From Sphaerisporangium melleum (GTDB taxonomy: Bacteria > Actinomycetota > Actinomycetes > Streptosporangiales > Streptosporangiaceae), in contig NZ_BMNT01000010.1 in the NCBI RefSeq assembly GCF_014646695.1, positions 1 to 52,879 on the forward strand: DNA of 52,879 bases. Direction: 5' to 3'. Position 1 is the first letter of the stretch, and each line of letters opens with the position of its first letter. A model generated the notes under the pieces. It was not told the origin of the DNA, did not search any database, and saw only the letters and a program-made list of their open reading frames with translations. Position numbers and translations under genes: made by a program. Positions 7,348-15,087 of the stretch are shown one piece after another.

Positions 7348-9162
7348 GTGACAAGCCTCCTACTCGAACTTGAGGCATCCGGGACCGCCGTTCTCCTGAA
7401 GGCTTCAGAGCTTTACTTGGTCGAGCTGCGCCAGCTCACGCCACGGTTTCGTACGGCAGTACAAAGAGGGCCGGGTATTGTCGAGCTGGAACTCGATGAC
7501 CTTCTTGTTAATCTCCGGGAACTCAGTCACTGGCCCACGGAAGATGTGGAGTGGCAGCCCGAGCTAGCCGCGCTGGTAAAAGACAGCTTGCAGGCAGCAG
7601 TTGAGGCAGAGGCTCAACTCGAAGACAGGGCCAACGCCCGGGAACCTATGTCGGACGAAGAGCTCCGGCAAGCCCTAGGTGCTGACTGGACAGGAGAACT
7701 TACCGCCTTCCAGTCCCGGGACATCATCAAGCTGCTGTCACTCCGACACGGCGCCAACTTCAGCGTGCCGGGGGCCGGCAAGACCAGAGTTGGCTTGGCG
7801 ACGTTTCAGGCGCTCCGTACCAGAGGAGAAGTTCAGCGCCTTCTAGTGGTCTGCCCAAAGGCGGCGTATGAAAGCTGGCAGTTCGAGAACAGGACGTGCT
7901 TCTCGCGACCACTTCGCTTGCAAATTTTGGACGGTAAAGCCGATCCGAACGCCGAATTAATTCTTGTAAACTACGAAAGGCTATCAGTCAACGAGACTGC
8001 GCTGGCAAAATGGCTATCAGCCGAGCCGTCCGTGATGATCTTGGATGAAGCTCACCGAATGAAGCGCGGCACTTCGGGAGTTTACGGCGCCGCGTGTCTC
8101 GCGCTGGGACCACGAGCCAAAAGGCGTCTGATCCTCACCGGGACTCCCGCACCCAACGGCGTACAAGATATCCAAAACCTTTTTGCTTTCGTGCTGCCTG
8201 GGCAGGGCCGCCAAGCTGTCAGTCGGGCCGTTGCTGGCGGAGATCTCCGATATGCCAGCCAAACACTCAGACCTTTTTTCGCCCGCACCACTAAGAAGGA
8301 GCTCGATCTCCCGCCTGTCACAACCCGTGTACGGCGAGTAGAACTCCCACCACTCCATCGCGAGATCTACTCGGCTCTCACCGGCATAATGAGTGTCCGC
8401 GCAGCAGAAAATCAGAGCAACTTCGACGCTCTAGGACGAGTGGTGATGTATCTGCTCATGGCAGCGACTAGCCCCGCACTCATTACGTTGGGAACAACCA
8501 AATACGAGCCCTTGAGCTATCGAGTTCCCCCTATCGAAGTACCGGCGGGCGCCACACTCTACCAGCTGCTTCGAGATCTTCCTGACCACGAGATGTCTCC
8601 GAAATATAAAGAAGCGTTGTCCATAGTGGCCAGCAACGCCGAATCTGGACGTAAGACTATCGTGTGGTCGACGTTCGTCCGAAGCCTCACTACCATGTCT
8701 GCTATGTTCGCCCGATTTCAGCCAGCTACGGTGCACGGCGGGACCCCTGATCGAGAAGATCAGATCAAGCGCTTTCGAGAAGATCCTGACTGCCTGGTCC
8801 TACTTTCCAATCCTGCGACTCTGGGCGAGGGCATCAGCTTGCATCAGGTTTGCCACGACGCTGTCTACGTGGATCGCGACTTCGCTGCTGGACGTTACCT
8901 TCAGAGTTTGGACCGCATTCACAGGCTAGGTTTGCAGAGGAAGACCACCACCAACGTCACGATCCTCGCATCTGAGGGTACTATCGATGAGCTTGTTGAG
9001 CAGCGATTGGAGACCAAGCTACGCTTTATGGGCTCAATTCTTGATGACCCAGAGGTCGAGCAGTTGGCTGACCTAGAAGAAGAGCCGGCCGTAGGCGGCG
9101 TCATGGACATGGCAGATATTCGCGCCTTGCTGGGATATCTCGATGACCCCATTAACCCCTGA
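7348..9162 (+). CDS. SNF2-family DNA translocase/helicase
   Basis: 604 residues from GTG 7348 (GGAGG 12 bases upstream). An N-terminal helical region (1-110) precedes both RecA-like lobes. Motif I is SVPGAGKTRVGLA (139-151), motif II ILDEAHRMK (231-239), motif III LTGTPAPN (263-270). Lobe 2 contains IVWSTFVRSL, motif V SNPATLGEGISLHQV and motif VI QSLDRIHRLG. The arrangement fits a superfamily 2 Snf2/RapA-like dsDNA translocase, which moves on DNA without strand separation. Coupled to the ParB-like gene upstream and overlapping the nuclease gene by 20 bases, it is the probable motor of the module. Confidence 0.9.
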   Translation: MTSLLLELEASGTAVLLKASELYLVELRQLTPRFRTAVQRGPGIVELELDDLLVNLRELSHWPTEDVEWQPELAALVKDSLQAAVEAEAQLEDRANAREPMSDEELRQALGADWTGELTAFQSRDIIKLLSLRHGANFSVPGAGKTRVGLATFQALRTRGEVQRLLVVCPKAAYESWQFENRTCFSRPLRLQILDGKADPNAELILVNYERLSVNETALAKWLSAEPSVMILDEAHRMKRGTSGVYGAACLALGPRAKRRLILTGTPAPNGVQDIQNLFAFVLPGQGRQAVSRAVAGGDLRYASQTLRPFFARTTKKELDLPPVTTRVRRVELPPLHREIYSALTGIMSVRAAENQSNFDALGRVVMYLLMAATSPALITLGTTKYEPLSYRVPPIEVPAGATLYQLLRDLPDHEMSPKYKEALSIVASNAESGRKTIVWSTFVRSLTTMSAMFARFQPATVHGGTPDREDQIKRFREDPDCLVLLSNPATLGEGISLHQVCHDAVYVDRDFAAGRYLQSLDRIHRLGLQRKTTTNVTILASEGTIDELVEQRLETKLRFMGSILDDPEVEQLADLEEEPAVGGVMDMADIRALLGYLDDPINP

Positions 9163-10027
9163 GCCGGTATTGCTAGCTTCGGCACGCTGGCTGAACCATC
9201 TGCGACACTCATCCATAGCCCGTTCGCAGGCCGTATTCGCGTCCCATGCTGATTACACGGACCTCACCATGACACAGTATGGGGCTGCCTTGGACTGGTT
9301 GCGCCGTACTGGCCTAGTGACTAACGAGGGTAGATTAACTGCCGTTCACAGCAAGATAGAGTTGACTATCCTCCAAACCGCGATCGCCAGAGCCGATCCG
9401 CTCTGGCTTCGCGATGCCGATCAACTGATCTTCAACTCCGACGACCTACCGGAGGATGCCGCCTCAGCCGGCGAAACTCTGGGACTGAGCCCTCAGGAAA
9501 CTCTGGCGGCAGTTCGAGCAGCTTGGGGCAAGGTTGACACCAGCATCAGGGAGAACATCGGTTCAGCCGGAGAGCAGGCTCTCGTGCGCCTTCTGCGAGA
9601 TCTCAATAGCCTCAGTGTCACATATGTCGCAGAGTACGCTGACGGATTGGGCTATGACGTAGCAGTGGCGGGCGACGGCATTCGCCTCAACCTTGAAGTC
9701 AAAGCGACCACACGCCGCGGACGCCTCACCGTGTACGTCTCACGCAACGAATTCGAAGTCATGCTCAGCGATCCGCACTGGCGTCTGGTAGTTGTCCTTG
9801 TGGGGCAGGAGCGCAAGGCAGAGGCCATCGGAACGGTCCGCGCCGACTGGATCATGCAGCATGTACCGCGTGACGCGTCTAGCCTCGGCCGCTGGGAGTC
9901 TACGCGCTTCGACATCCCCCCAACCGCAGTACATAAGGGCATCGTCGAACTGGCTGAACACTTCGGCGAAGGTCACTTGTTGCGCGGCGGAACCACCGAA
10001 GCTCGTCCGGTGTGGCTGATGGCCTAG
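9143..10027 (+). CDS. PD-(D/E)XK protein, DUF3883/NOV-C-like, effector candidate of the module
   Basis: 294 residues, ATG 9143 inside the end of the SNF2 gene. The N-terminal half is helical with a winged-helix feel (TMTQYGAALDWLRRTGLVTN). The C-terminal half has the restriction-endonuclease fold: E144 in IGSAGEQALVRLL, D172 in GLGYDVAV, then E185-V-K187 in LNLEVKATT and RNEFEVM (201-207), the usual order of DUF3883 (protein NO VEIN C-terminal) domains. All expected acids and the lysine are present, so it is likely active. Overlapping translation suggests it works in a fixed ratio with the SNF2 protein. Confidence 0.75.
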   Translation: MTPLTPEPVLLASARWLNHLRHSSIARSQAVFASHADYTDLTMTQYGAALDWLRRTGLVTNEGRLTAVHSKIELTILQTAIARADPLWLRDADQLIFNSDDLPEDAASAGETLGLSPQETLAAVRAAWGKVDTSIRENIGSAGEQALVRLLRDLNSLSVTYVAEYADGLGYDVAVAGDGIRLNLEVKATTRRGRLTVYVSRNEFEVMLSDPHWRLVVVLVGQERKAEAIGTVRADWIMQHVPRDASSLGRWESTRFDIPPTAVHKGIVELAEHFGEGHLLRGGTTEARPVWLMA

Positions 10028-10214
10028 CTCATCAGTCTGTCCCTGCGGCCAGTGTCATACGGCTCCAGGGTTAGGCATCACCGACTGGACTTGATACCGT
10101 CTGCACCATGGGTTTCACCTGCCAGCATCTCAGCGATGAACACGACCCCAGGTTGACGAGCCTCGTGGCGGCGGAGGTTCTCCACCGGCTTCGCGCCATG
10201 AGCGGTCGAATTCG

Positions 10215-10784
10215 CTAAGCGTCGGCCTGAGGACTAGATTCGACAACATGTTCGAGCAGTTCGGGTCGTACTGCTGCTACCACAGCCACAATCGCAGACG
10301 TGAGCGGTTCGTGCTCCCACAGACGAACCACATGCCATCCGGCAGCGTCAAGAGCCGCGTTTACCCTGCGATCTCGGTCTATGTTCCGTCGCAGCTTCGG
10401 CGTCCAGTACCACTCGTTGACTGTTGGCTCGCGCCCATGTTGTGGACAGACGTGCCAGAAGCAGCCGTCAACGAACACAGCCACCTTGCGTGCCGTAAAG
10501 ACGATGTCGGGTCGGACCCTGAGCCCCTCCACATCCAACCTGAAGTCCTTCCGGTAACGGAAGCCCAAGCGGTGGAGAGCAGACCGCAACAGGACCTCAG
10601 GCTTGGTATTGGCTCTCTTGTTCGCCTGCATGTTGCGCGAACGTCCACTGTTCAGCGGCGCGGGGTAGAGGCCCTTAGCATGCGCCTCTTCACGGGCCTG
10701 CTCCCTACCTTTCTTCACTATAGCCTCACCAGTTCCGGTTTTCTTCGACAAGATATATGGCGTTCCAGCCATGCGGTATAGCAC
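10215..10784 (-). CDS. vsr: very-short-patch-repair (Vsr) type endonuclease
   Basis: 189 residues from GTG 10784 (an ATG at 10772 would give 185; neither has a convincing Shine-Dalgarno). The Vsr core is clear: MQANKRANTKPEVLLRSAL, RPDIVFTARKVAVFVDGCFW, HVCPQHG, then YWTPKLRRNIDRD and GWHVVRLWEHE. The aspartate of RPDIVF and the FVDGCFWHxC block are the catalytic and zinc-site region of E. coli Vsr. It nicks T:G mismatches left by deamination of 5-methylcytosine. It is divergent from the adjacent C5-methyltransferase with only 17 bases between the starts, which matches that role; Vsr-fold proteins can also be restriction nucleases. Confidence 0.9.
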   Translation of the reverse strand: MLYRMAGTPYILSKKTGTGEAIVKKGREQAREEAHAKGLYPAPLNSGRSRNMQANKRANTKPEVLLRSALHRLGFRYRKDFRLDVEGLRVRPDIVFTARKVAVFVDGCFWHVCPQHGREPTVNEWYWTPKLRRNIDRDRRVNAALDAAGWHVVRLWEHEPLTSAIVAVVAAVRPELLEHVVESSPQADA

Positions 10785-10801
10785 ATGCGAAAGGACCTAC
10801 C

Positions 10802-12076
10802 GTGGGCGAGCAGCAGCTTCGCGTCATCGAGATCTGCGCTGGCGCGGGCGGCCAAGCCCTCGGCCTAGAGAAGGCCGGCTTCGAGCACGAGCTTGCTATC
10901 GAACTGGACTCTAACGCCGTCAGGACGCTCCGGCGCAACCGGCCTGCCTGGAAGGTTGTGCAAGGCGATGTAGCCGATCCCAATGTATGGGATCCAGCCG
11001 ACTACGCGCCGGGCGACGAGAACCCCGACCGTGATCCGATTGATCTACTCGCTGGCGGCGTTCCCTGTCCACCGTTCACAGTCGCCGGCAAGCAGCTCGG
11101 AGCCAACGACGAACGTGATCTGTTTGCGTGGGCAGTGGAACAGGTAGGTATTCTAAAGCCTCGGGCTGTCATGCTCGAAAACGTTCGTGGCCTCAGCCAT
11201 CGACGCTTTGCCGCCTACCGCCAGCATGTGCTGAACAAGTTCCTCAATCTCGGCTATGTCGCTGAGTGGCAGTTGTTGCAGGCATCCGATTTCGGAGTTC
11301 CGCAGCTACGCCCACGCTTCGTACTTGTCGCTCTGCAGAAGGAGGATGCCCCGTACTTCTACTGGCCTAAGCCTGTGGGCACCCCTCCGACGGTAGGAGA
11401 GACTCTCCGTGACCTAATGGCCTCCTGCGGATGGGAAGGAGCTGATGCTTGGGCAGAGAAGGCGAGCAAGGTAGCTCCCACCATCGTGGGCGGTTCAAAG
11501 AAGCACGGAGGGGCCGATCTTGGCCCCACGCGGGCAAAGGCAGCATGGAAATTGCTGGGCGTTGATGCTCTTGGCATCGCTAATGAGCCACCTCAGCCTG
11601 GCAGCCGATATGATTTCGGCCCAAAACTGACTTGTGAGATGGTGGCGCTCCTCCAGGGGTGGAAGCCGGAAGATAGGTGGCATTTCGAAGGCGGTAAGAC
11701 CTCAGTGTACCGCCAGATTGGGAATGCATTCCCGCCGCCGGTTGCCGAGGCACTTGGCAGATCAATCAAGGCAGCACTTTACCGCGAGGTGGAGCCATAC
11801 CAACGCACCCAGTCGGTGCACGATCCGGTTTATGAGGTACTTCGAGACGCCGATACCTACCTCTCGCTCTCGCAGATCGCGAGGGCCACCGGACTACCTA
11901 TGACTCCCAAGGACATAGAACTGCATATCAACCATCTGGCCCTTGATTTCGAGATCGATATCGCGGAATCGCCGCGAAGCCGCAAGTACAAGCTCGGCGA
12001 ATTTAGGGCTTTCCGCGGCCAAGACGACCACCTGCGTCATGAGCAATTCCTAAAGTACCGCTCTAGAATAAGTTAA
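10802..12076 (+). CDS. C5-cytosine DNA methyltransferase with C-terminal helical extension
   Basis: 424 residues from GTG 10802 (AAAGGA, 6-base spacer). It carries motif I IEICAGAGGQALGLEKAGF (9-27), motif IV GGVPCPPFT with catalytic C89, motif VI LENVRGL (E126), motif VIII QLRPRFVLVAL and motif X RQIGNAFPPPVAEALG. The region between VIII and X (about 190-290) is the recognition domain. About 100 residues follow motif X (DADTYLSLSQIARATGLPM, then KDIELHINHLALDFEIDI), resembling a winged helix not found in minimal Dcm enzymes. It modifies self DNA for the module; the recognition sequence cannot be read from sequence. Confidence 0.93.
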   Translation: MGEQQLRVIEICAGAGGQALGLEKAGFEHELAIELDSNAVRTLRRNRPAWKVVQGDVADPNVWDPADYAPGDENPDRDPIDLLAGGVPCPPFTVAGKQLGANDERDLFAWAVEQVGILKPRAVMLENVRGLSHRRFAAYRQHVLNKFLNLGYVAEWQLLQASDFGVPQLRPRFVLVALQKEDAPYFYWPKPVGTPPTVGETLRDLMASCGWEGADAWAEKASKVAPTIVGGSKKHGGADLGPTRAKAAWKLLGVDALGIANEPPQPGSRYDFGPKLTCEMVALLQGWKPEDRWHFEGGKTSVYRQIGNAFPPPVAEALGRSIKAALYREVEPYQRTQSVHDPVYEVLRDADTYLSLSQIARATGLPMTPKDIELHINHLALDFEIDIAESPRSRKYKLGEFRAFRGQDDHLRHEQFLKYRSRIS

Positions 12077-12078
12077 CG

Positions 12079-12748
12079 GACCGGGTGCCTGGCGCGCCAT
12101 CCCCGAACGCTACGGTCCCTGGCAGACCTGCTACGCGCGGTTCCAAGCGCTGGGACATCAACGGCACCTGGGTGCACCTGCTGAAGTAGATGTAGATGTA
12201 GGACAACTCAGTCGGCAACGTGGAGTTGGCCTTCGGCATCGACCACCATCTCCCGCGCCTCCTGCGCCCGTCATAACACCGTCGGCACCGGAAAGGGCGA
12301 CGACAGATGGTGGTCAACGCGAATTAGTCGCAAAAGCAGCAGGCGCTCGACCGCCCTGGGGAGGATTTGCCACCAAACTCCAACTGATCACCGAACCCGC
12401 AGCCTGTCATAGCGCTGCACCAGACAGCAGGCAGGATGGTGGACTGCACCGCCTTCTAGGCGATCGTGAGCTACTCCTCCAAGAAGATCCCGACCCACCT
12501 GCGTCGGCTTGGCATCCTGGCGGTCCTCCCGAACGCAAGGACCAGATCGCCGACCGCAAGCGCAGCCATGGTGGCCGCCCCTATGCCTTCGATGCTGAGA
12601 CCTACAAGCAGCGCAACCTGGTGGAACGTTGCTTCGGCAAGCACGAGCAGTGGTAAGCCGTTGCATTGCCACCTGCTACTTCGCTGGCGCCACCATCGAC
12701 TGCCTGACGCCCTGGCTCCGCCACTTCGAATTGTCAGACACTTTCTAG
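12079..12748 (+). mobile_element. decayed IS5-family insertion sequence
   Basis: Pieces of one DDE transposase can be read in shifting frames on the plus strand: AWRAIPERYGPWQTCYARF near 12090-12145, RWDINGTWVHLLK to a stop at about 12190, WGGFATKLQLIT near 12357-12392, SYSSKKIPTHLRRLGIL at 12470-12520, then ERKDQIADRKRSHGGRPYAF and KQRNLVERCFGKHEQW to a stop near 12655. These correspond in order to the N-terminus, DDE core and C-terminus of IS5-type transposases. At least four frame changes and several stops mean it is dead. Terminal repeats are not evident. It lies directly behind the methyltransferase gene. Confidence 0.8.
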
Positions 12749-12895
12749 GCCGCACGCCGGTATGTTCATCCGTCCTAGGGGACCATCTAAGCCCCAGAAC
12801 GTCTCGGTTCCGCCTATAAGGGCTGAATACCTTCTACGTCGGTGGATCAGTGTGTAAGCTTGCGCCACCCTAGACCGAGACAGTGGAGCGTGTCA

Positions 12896-13435
12896 GTGCT
12901 CAGGACGTCAGCGGATGCCATGATCAAGTTCTGGGACAGCATGCGGGAGCACGGTGATCTGATGGGTCCTGGAACTGCCGCGGCGGTACGGAACGCATGC
13001 GTCAAAGTGCTTGAATCGTATGACTACTGGACCAGGATCGATCTTCGCACTTTCAATATTGATGAAGCTATCCGGAAATTTCATGCTGGGCCGGGTCGCG
13101 ACCTTGCTCCGAACACCAGAGATCAGTACGAGCGGTATTTCAGAAAAGCCGTACCTTCTTTCTTGCAATATCTTGAGGATCCAGCAGGATGGGAACCTCC
13201 GGTCGCCAGTCGCCGCCCAGTGGCATCACAGAGCCGTAAGCAAACATCGGAGCAGGAGGCTCCAGGAGAAGTGCGGGGCGATTCGCAGATATCTAGTAAG
13301 TATCATATAGAAATAGCTATTCCGTCGTCATCTCGCGTAGTCCATCTGGAACTTCCACGAGGGCTTACCCAATCTGAAGCACAGTTTCTTGCTGAAGTGC
13401 TTCCTGCATACATACGTGCCACTGTCTCCAATTAG
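12896..13435 (+). CDS. hypothetical protein with recombinase-like helical N-terminus
   Basis: About 179 residues from GTG 12896 (GGAG 8 bases upstream; GTG 12842 or 12890 are alternatives). Residues 10-95 are helical (FWDSMREHGDLMGPGTAAAV, NTRDQYERYFRKAVPSFLQY) and end YLEDPAGWEPP, which resembles the SAM-like core-binding domain of tyrosine recombinases, but no catalytic R-HxxR-Y domain follows. A hydrophilic linker leads to a C-terminal strand-rich part (YHIEIAIPSSSRVVHLELPR). No function is claimed. Codon use matches the island upstream. Confidence 0.5.
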   Translation: MLRTSADAMIKFWDSMREHGDLMGPGTAAAVRNACVKVLESYDYWTRIDLRTFNIDEAIRKFHAGPGRDLAPNTRDQYERYFRKAVPSFLQYLEDPAGWEPPVASRRPVASQSRKQTSEQEAPGEVRGDSQISSKYHIEIAIPSSSRVVHLELPRGLTQSEAQFLAEVLPAYIRATVSN

Positions 13436-13734
13436 CAGATCCCGGCATACTGGAGGCTACGCCAAAGCGGCGGTGAGGGAGCGGCTCATCGCCCTTGCTC
13501 TAGCGCGGCGGTGCCTACGCCGTGCGCAACGTGCTCACACACCCAGCTTGCGCAGCGCGCCTGACCGATACTCGAGGGAGTCGGTGTGGGCCTCAAGGCT
13601 CGGTCAAGGCATCATGCCCGCCGATGTTCATGCGGACATCCGCAAGTGCGTTCAATCAATGTGCAGCGCCGTAGCAGCAGAACCCGCCATCACAGGCGGG
13701 TGGCCGCCGACGGGCCGGGGCGTGCGGGGATAGC
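13436..13734. other. 299-base gap with one stem-loop
   Basis: No open frame with a ribosome-binding site or recognisable product. The only structure is the hairpin ACCCGCC-ATCACA-GGCGGGT at 13682-13701, which may end transcription from the upstream gene. The drop back to strongly GC-rich codons occurs at its right edge, so the island boundary probably lies here. Confidence 0.4.
13682..13701. terminator. stem-loop ACCCGCC / GGCGGGT
   Basis: Seven-base perfect arms and a six-base loop, without a T-run, as common for actinomycete terminators. It lies between the 12896 gene and the NUDIX gene. Confidence 0.4.
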
Positions 13735-14163
13735 GTGGGCGAGGTGACCCGGTCCTACCTGCCGCCGACCGAGTGGTACGCCAGCCTGCCGACGGTTCAT
13801 GTTTCGGCTTGCATGCTGCTCACTGACGACGCTGATCGCGTTCTGCTGGTCAAGCCCAACTACCGCAGCTACTGGGCGGTGCCCGGCGGGATGGTGGAGG
13901 ACGGTGAGCCGCCCCATGTGTGTGCCGCGCGCGAGGTGGGCGAGGAACTGGGCCTGGAGGTCCGGTCCGGCGCGTTGCTCGTGGTCGATTGGGTGCCGGC
14001 GATGGGCGATCGGCAGCGGCCGATCATGAACTTCATCTTCGATGGCGGCACCGTCACCGATCCCGCCCGGATCCGGCTGCAGGACGACGAGCTCGACGCC
14101 GCCCGGTTCTGGCCGTGGGAGGAGGCGGCCACCAAGCTGCCCGCTGCTGTCCTGTCTCGTTGA
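13735..14163 (+). pseudogene. NUDIX hydrolase, 5' part, interrupted by an insertion
   Basis: The frame starts GTG 13735 (GTG 13744 is also possible) and contains a full NUDIX box: GGMVEDGEPPHVCAAREV then GEELGLEV (G-x5-E-x7-REVGEELG), so the catalytic part is intact. Native coding ends at 14147; the last codons (VLSR-stop) come from the inserted element. Joining 14147 to 14916 restores the frame ...KLPAATAARILAARIARK... to a stop at 14997, giving about 164 residues, the usual size for this family. It acts on nucleoside diphosphates linked to another moiety. The 142-residue truncated product may still fold. Confidence 0.85.
14148..14162. repeat. left terminal inverted repeat of the 763-bp element
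   Basis: TGTCCTGTCTCGTTG, an exact reverse complement of 14896-14910. Confidence 0.85.
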
Positions 14164-14216
14164 ACTTCAGGTATGAGGCCTTCGTGAGGTGCGGCGCCTC
14201 AGAATGGATGAGACAA

Positions 14217-14241
14217 ATCAATGCGGTCGCATCTCATTGAT
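14217..14241. terminator. stem-loop at the end of the element's internal gene
   Basis: ATCAATG (14217-14223) pairs with CATTGAT (14235-14241) around an 11-base loop, overlapping the stop codon of the minus-strand gene that ends at 14234. Probably a short terminator. Confidence 0.35.
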
Positions 14242-14734
14242 CATGAGGCAGATCTGTGGGTGTCTCGGTCCGCAAGAAGGTGTCCCTGATTCCCTCCGAA
14301 GCTCTGGCGGTCGCGGCGGCGTGTTCGTCGGCGGTCATGCCGAGGTTGGGGTCGTACCGGTTGAGGTCGTGCTGGTCGTCAACCCATTGCTGGTAGTCCC
14401 GTCGGACGGTGAGCTCATCGGAGTCGATAATGCGGGCGATATCGGCCCAGGTGACTCCGGCCAGCAACGCGTGGTGGACGTTGGCGGGATGGCGCACGGT
14501 GCGTGCGATGCACTCTGCCAGGGCTAGCAGTTCGATGTGCTCGGCTGCGGTAAGTGGAGGCCGGTCATCAGCTCCATGTCGGGCGGGGTCATAGATCCCT
14601 CGGTCCACCAGCTCAATCCGGGCGCGAGCCGATGTGTGCTTGGCCGCTAGCTCGTTGTAGCGCTCCAACTGTTGGCTCACAGGCATGTCGAAGCGAGCGT
14701 CGCGCCAGGTCGGGATGTGCTCAGGCATTGTCAT
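14234..14734 (-). CDS. actinomycete hypothetical protein carried by the 763-bp element
   Basis: 166 residues from ATG 14734 (TGGAGC 7-8 bases upstream). Soluble and helical: QLERYNELAAKHTSARARIE, PPLTAAEHIELLALAECIAR, VHHALLAGVTWADIARIIDS and LTVRRDYQQWVDDQHDL. The middle region looks like a helix-turn-helix (GVTWADIARIIDSDELTVRR). Similar proteins are, from memory, common and multi-copy in Streptomyces-like genomes, but I know no assigned function. It has no DDE, serine or tyrosine recombinase motif, so it is not an obvious transposase. Its position between perfect inverted repeats suggests it travels with them. Confidence 0.7.
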   Translation of the reverse strand: MTMPEHIPTWRDARFDMPVSQQLERYNELAAKHTSARARIELVDRGIYDPARHGADDRPPLTAAEHIELLALAECIARTVRHPANVHHALLAGVTWADIARIIDSDELTVRRDYQQWVDDQHDLNRYDPNLGMTADEHAAATARASEGIRDTFLRTETPTDLPHDQ

Positions 14735-14895
14735 GACGGTTGCTCCAGGGCGGTCGGGTGTTGGCTGCAAGGGGCCCGGTAGGTGGTTCGGATGAGGCCC
14801 AAAGGCGTTCGCGAAGACCAGGAGAGTAGCGATCACGCCTCAGGTCTGTGAGACAAATAGCCGGATACCTCAGATCACTGGGACTGCCTCACGTC

Positions 14896-14910
14896 CAACG
14901 AGACAGGACA
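14896..14910. repeat. right terminal inverted repeat of the 763-bp element
   Basis: CAACGAGACAGGACA, an exact reverse complement of 14148-14162. Confidence 0.85.
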
Positions 14911-14997
14911 ACTGCGACCGCCGCCCGCATCCTGGCGGCCCGCATCGCTCGAAAGAACCGGGAGACGATCTTCCTACCGACCGAGCGTGACGCGTGA
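14911..14997 (+). pseudogene. NUDIX hydrolase, 3' part, separated by the insertion
   Basis: After the right repeat the frame reads TATAARILAARIARKNRE and then TIFLPTERDA to TGA at 14995-14997, the normal C-terminal helix and tail of this NUDIX subfamily. With the element removed it continues the 5' part in frame. It has no start of its own. Confidence 0.8.
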
Positions 14998-15087
14998 TGA
15001 TCAGATCACCTGATACCCGTTCCCCTGTGAGGCCAACCGACTGCACTGCGACGCTCGCACCCCACCAACTCCGTGATCAAGCAATGG

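Larger units (their letters stand above)
14148..14910. mobile_element. 763-bp insertion with 15-bp perfect terminal inverted repeats, no transposase
   Basis: The ends are TGTCCTGTCTCGTTG (14148-14162) and its exact reverse complement (14896-14910). The flanks GCTGC (14143-14147) and ACTGC (14911-14915) look like a 5-base target duplication with one change. The NUDIX gene resumes in frame immediately beyond. Subterminal sequences are related at both ends (CAGGTATGAGG left; the complement of CCGGATACCTCAG right), and TGAGACAAAT occurs near both ends. TGT...ACA ends with a 5-base duplication are typical of DDE transposons. The only gene inside is the 166-residue protein at 14234-14734, so the element must be mobilised in trans. 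Confidence 0.8.

Noticed and set aside
10108-10218. 36-codon open frame between the DUF3883-like and Vsr genes
   Set aside because: ATG has no Shine-Dalgarno, product has no features, and its end overlaps the Vsr stop; kept out of the annotation.
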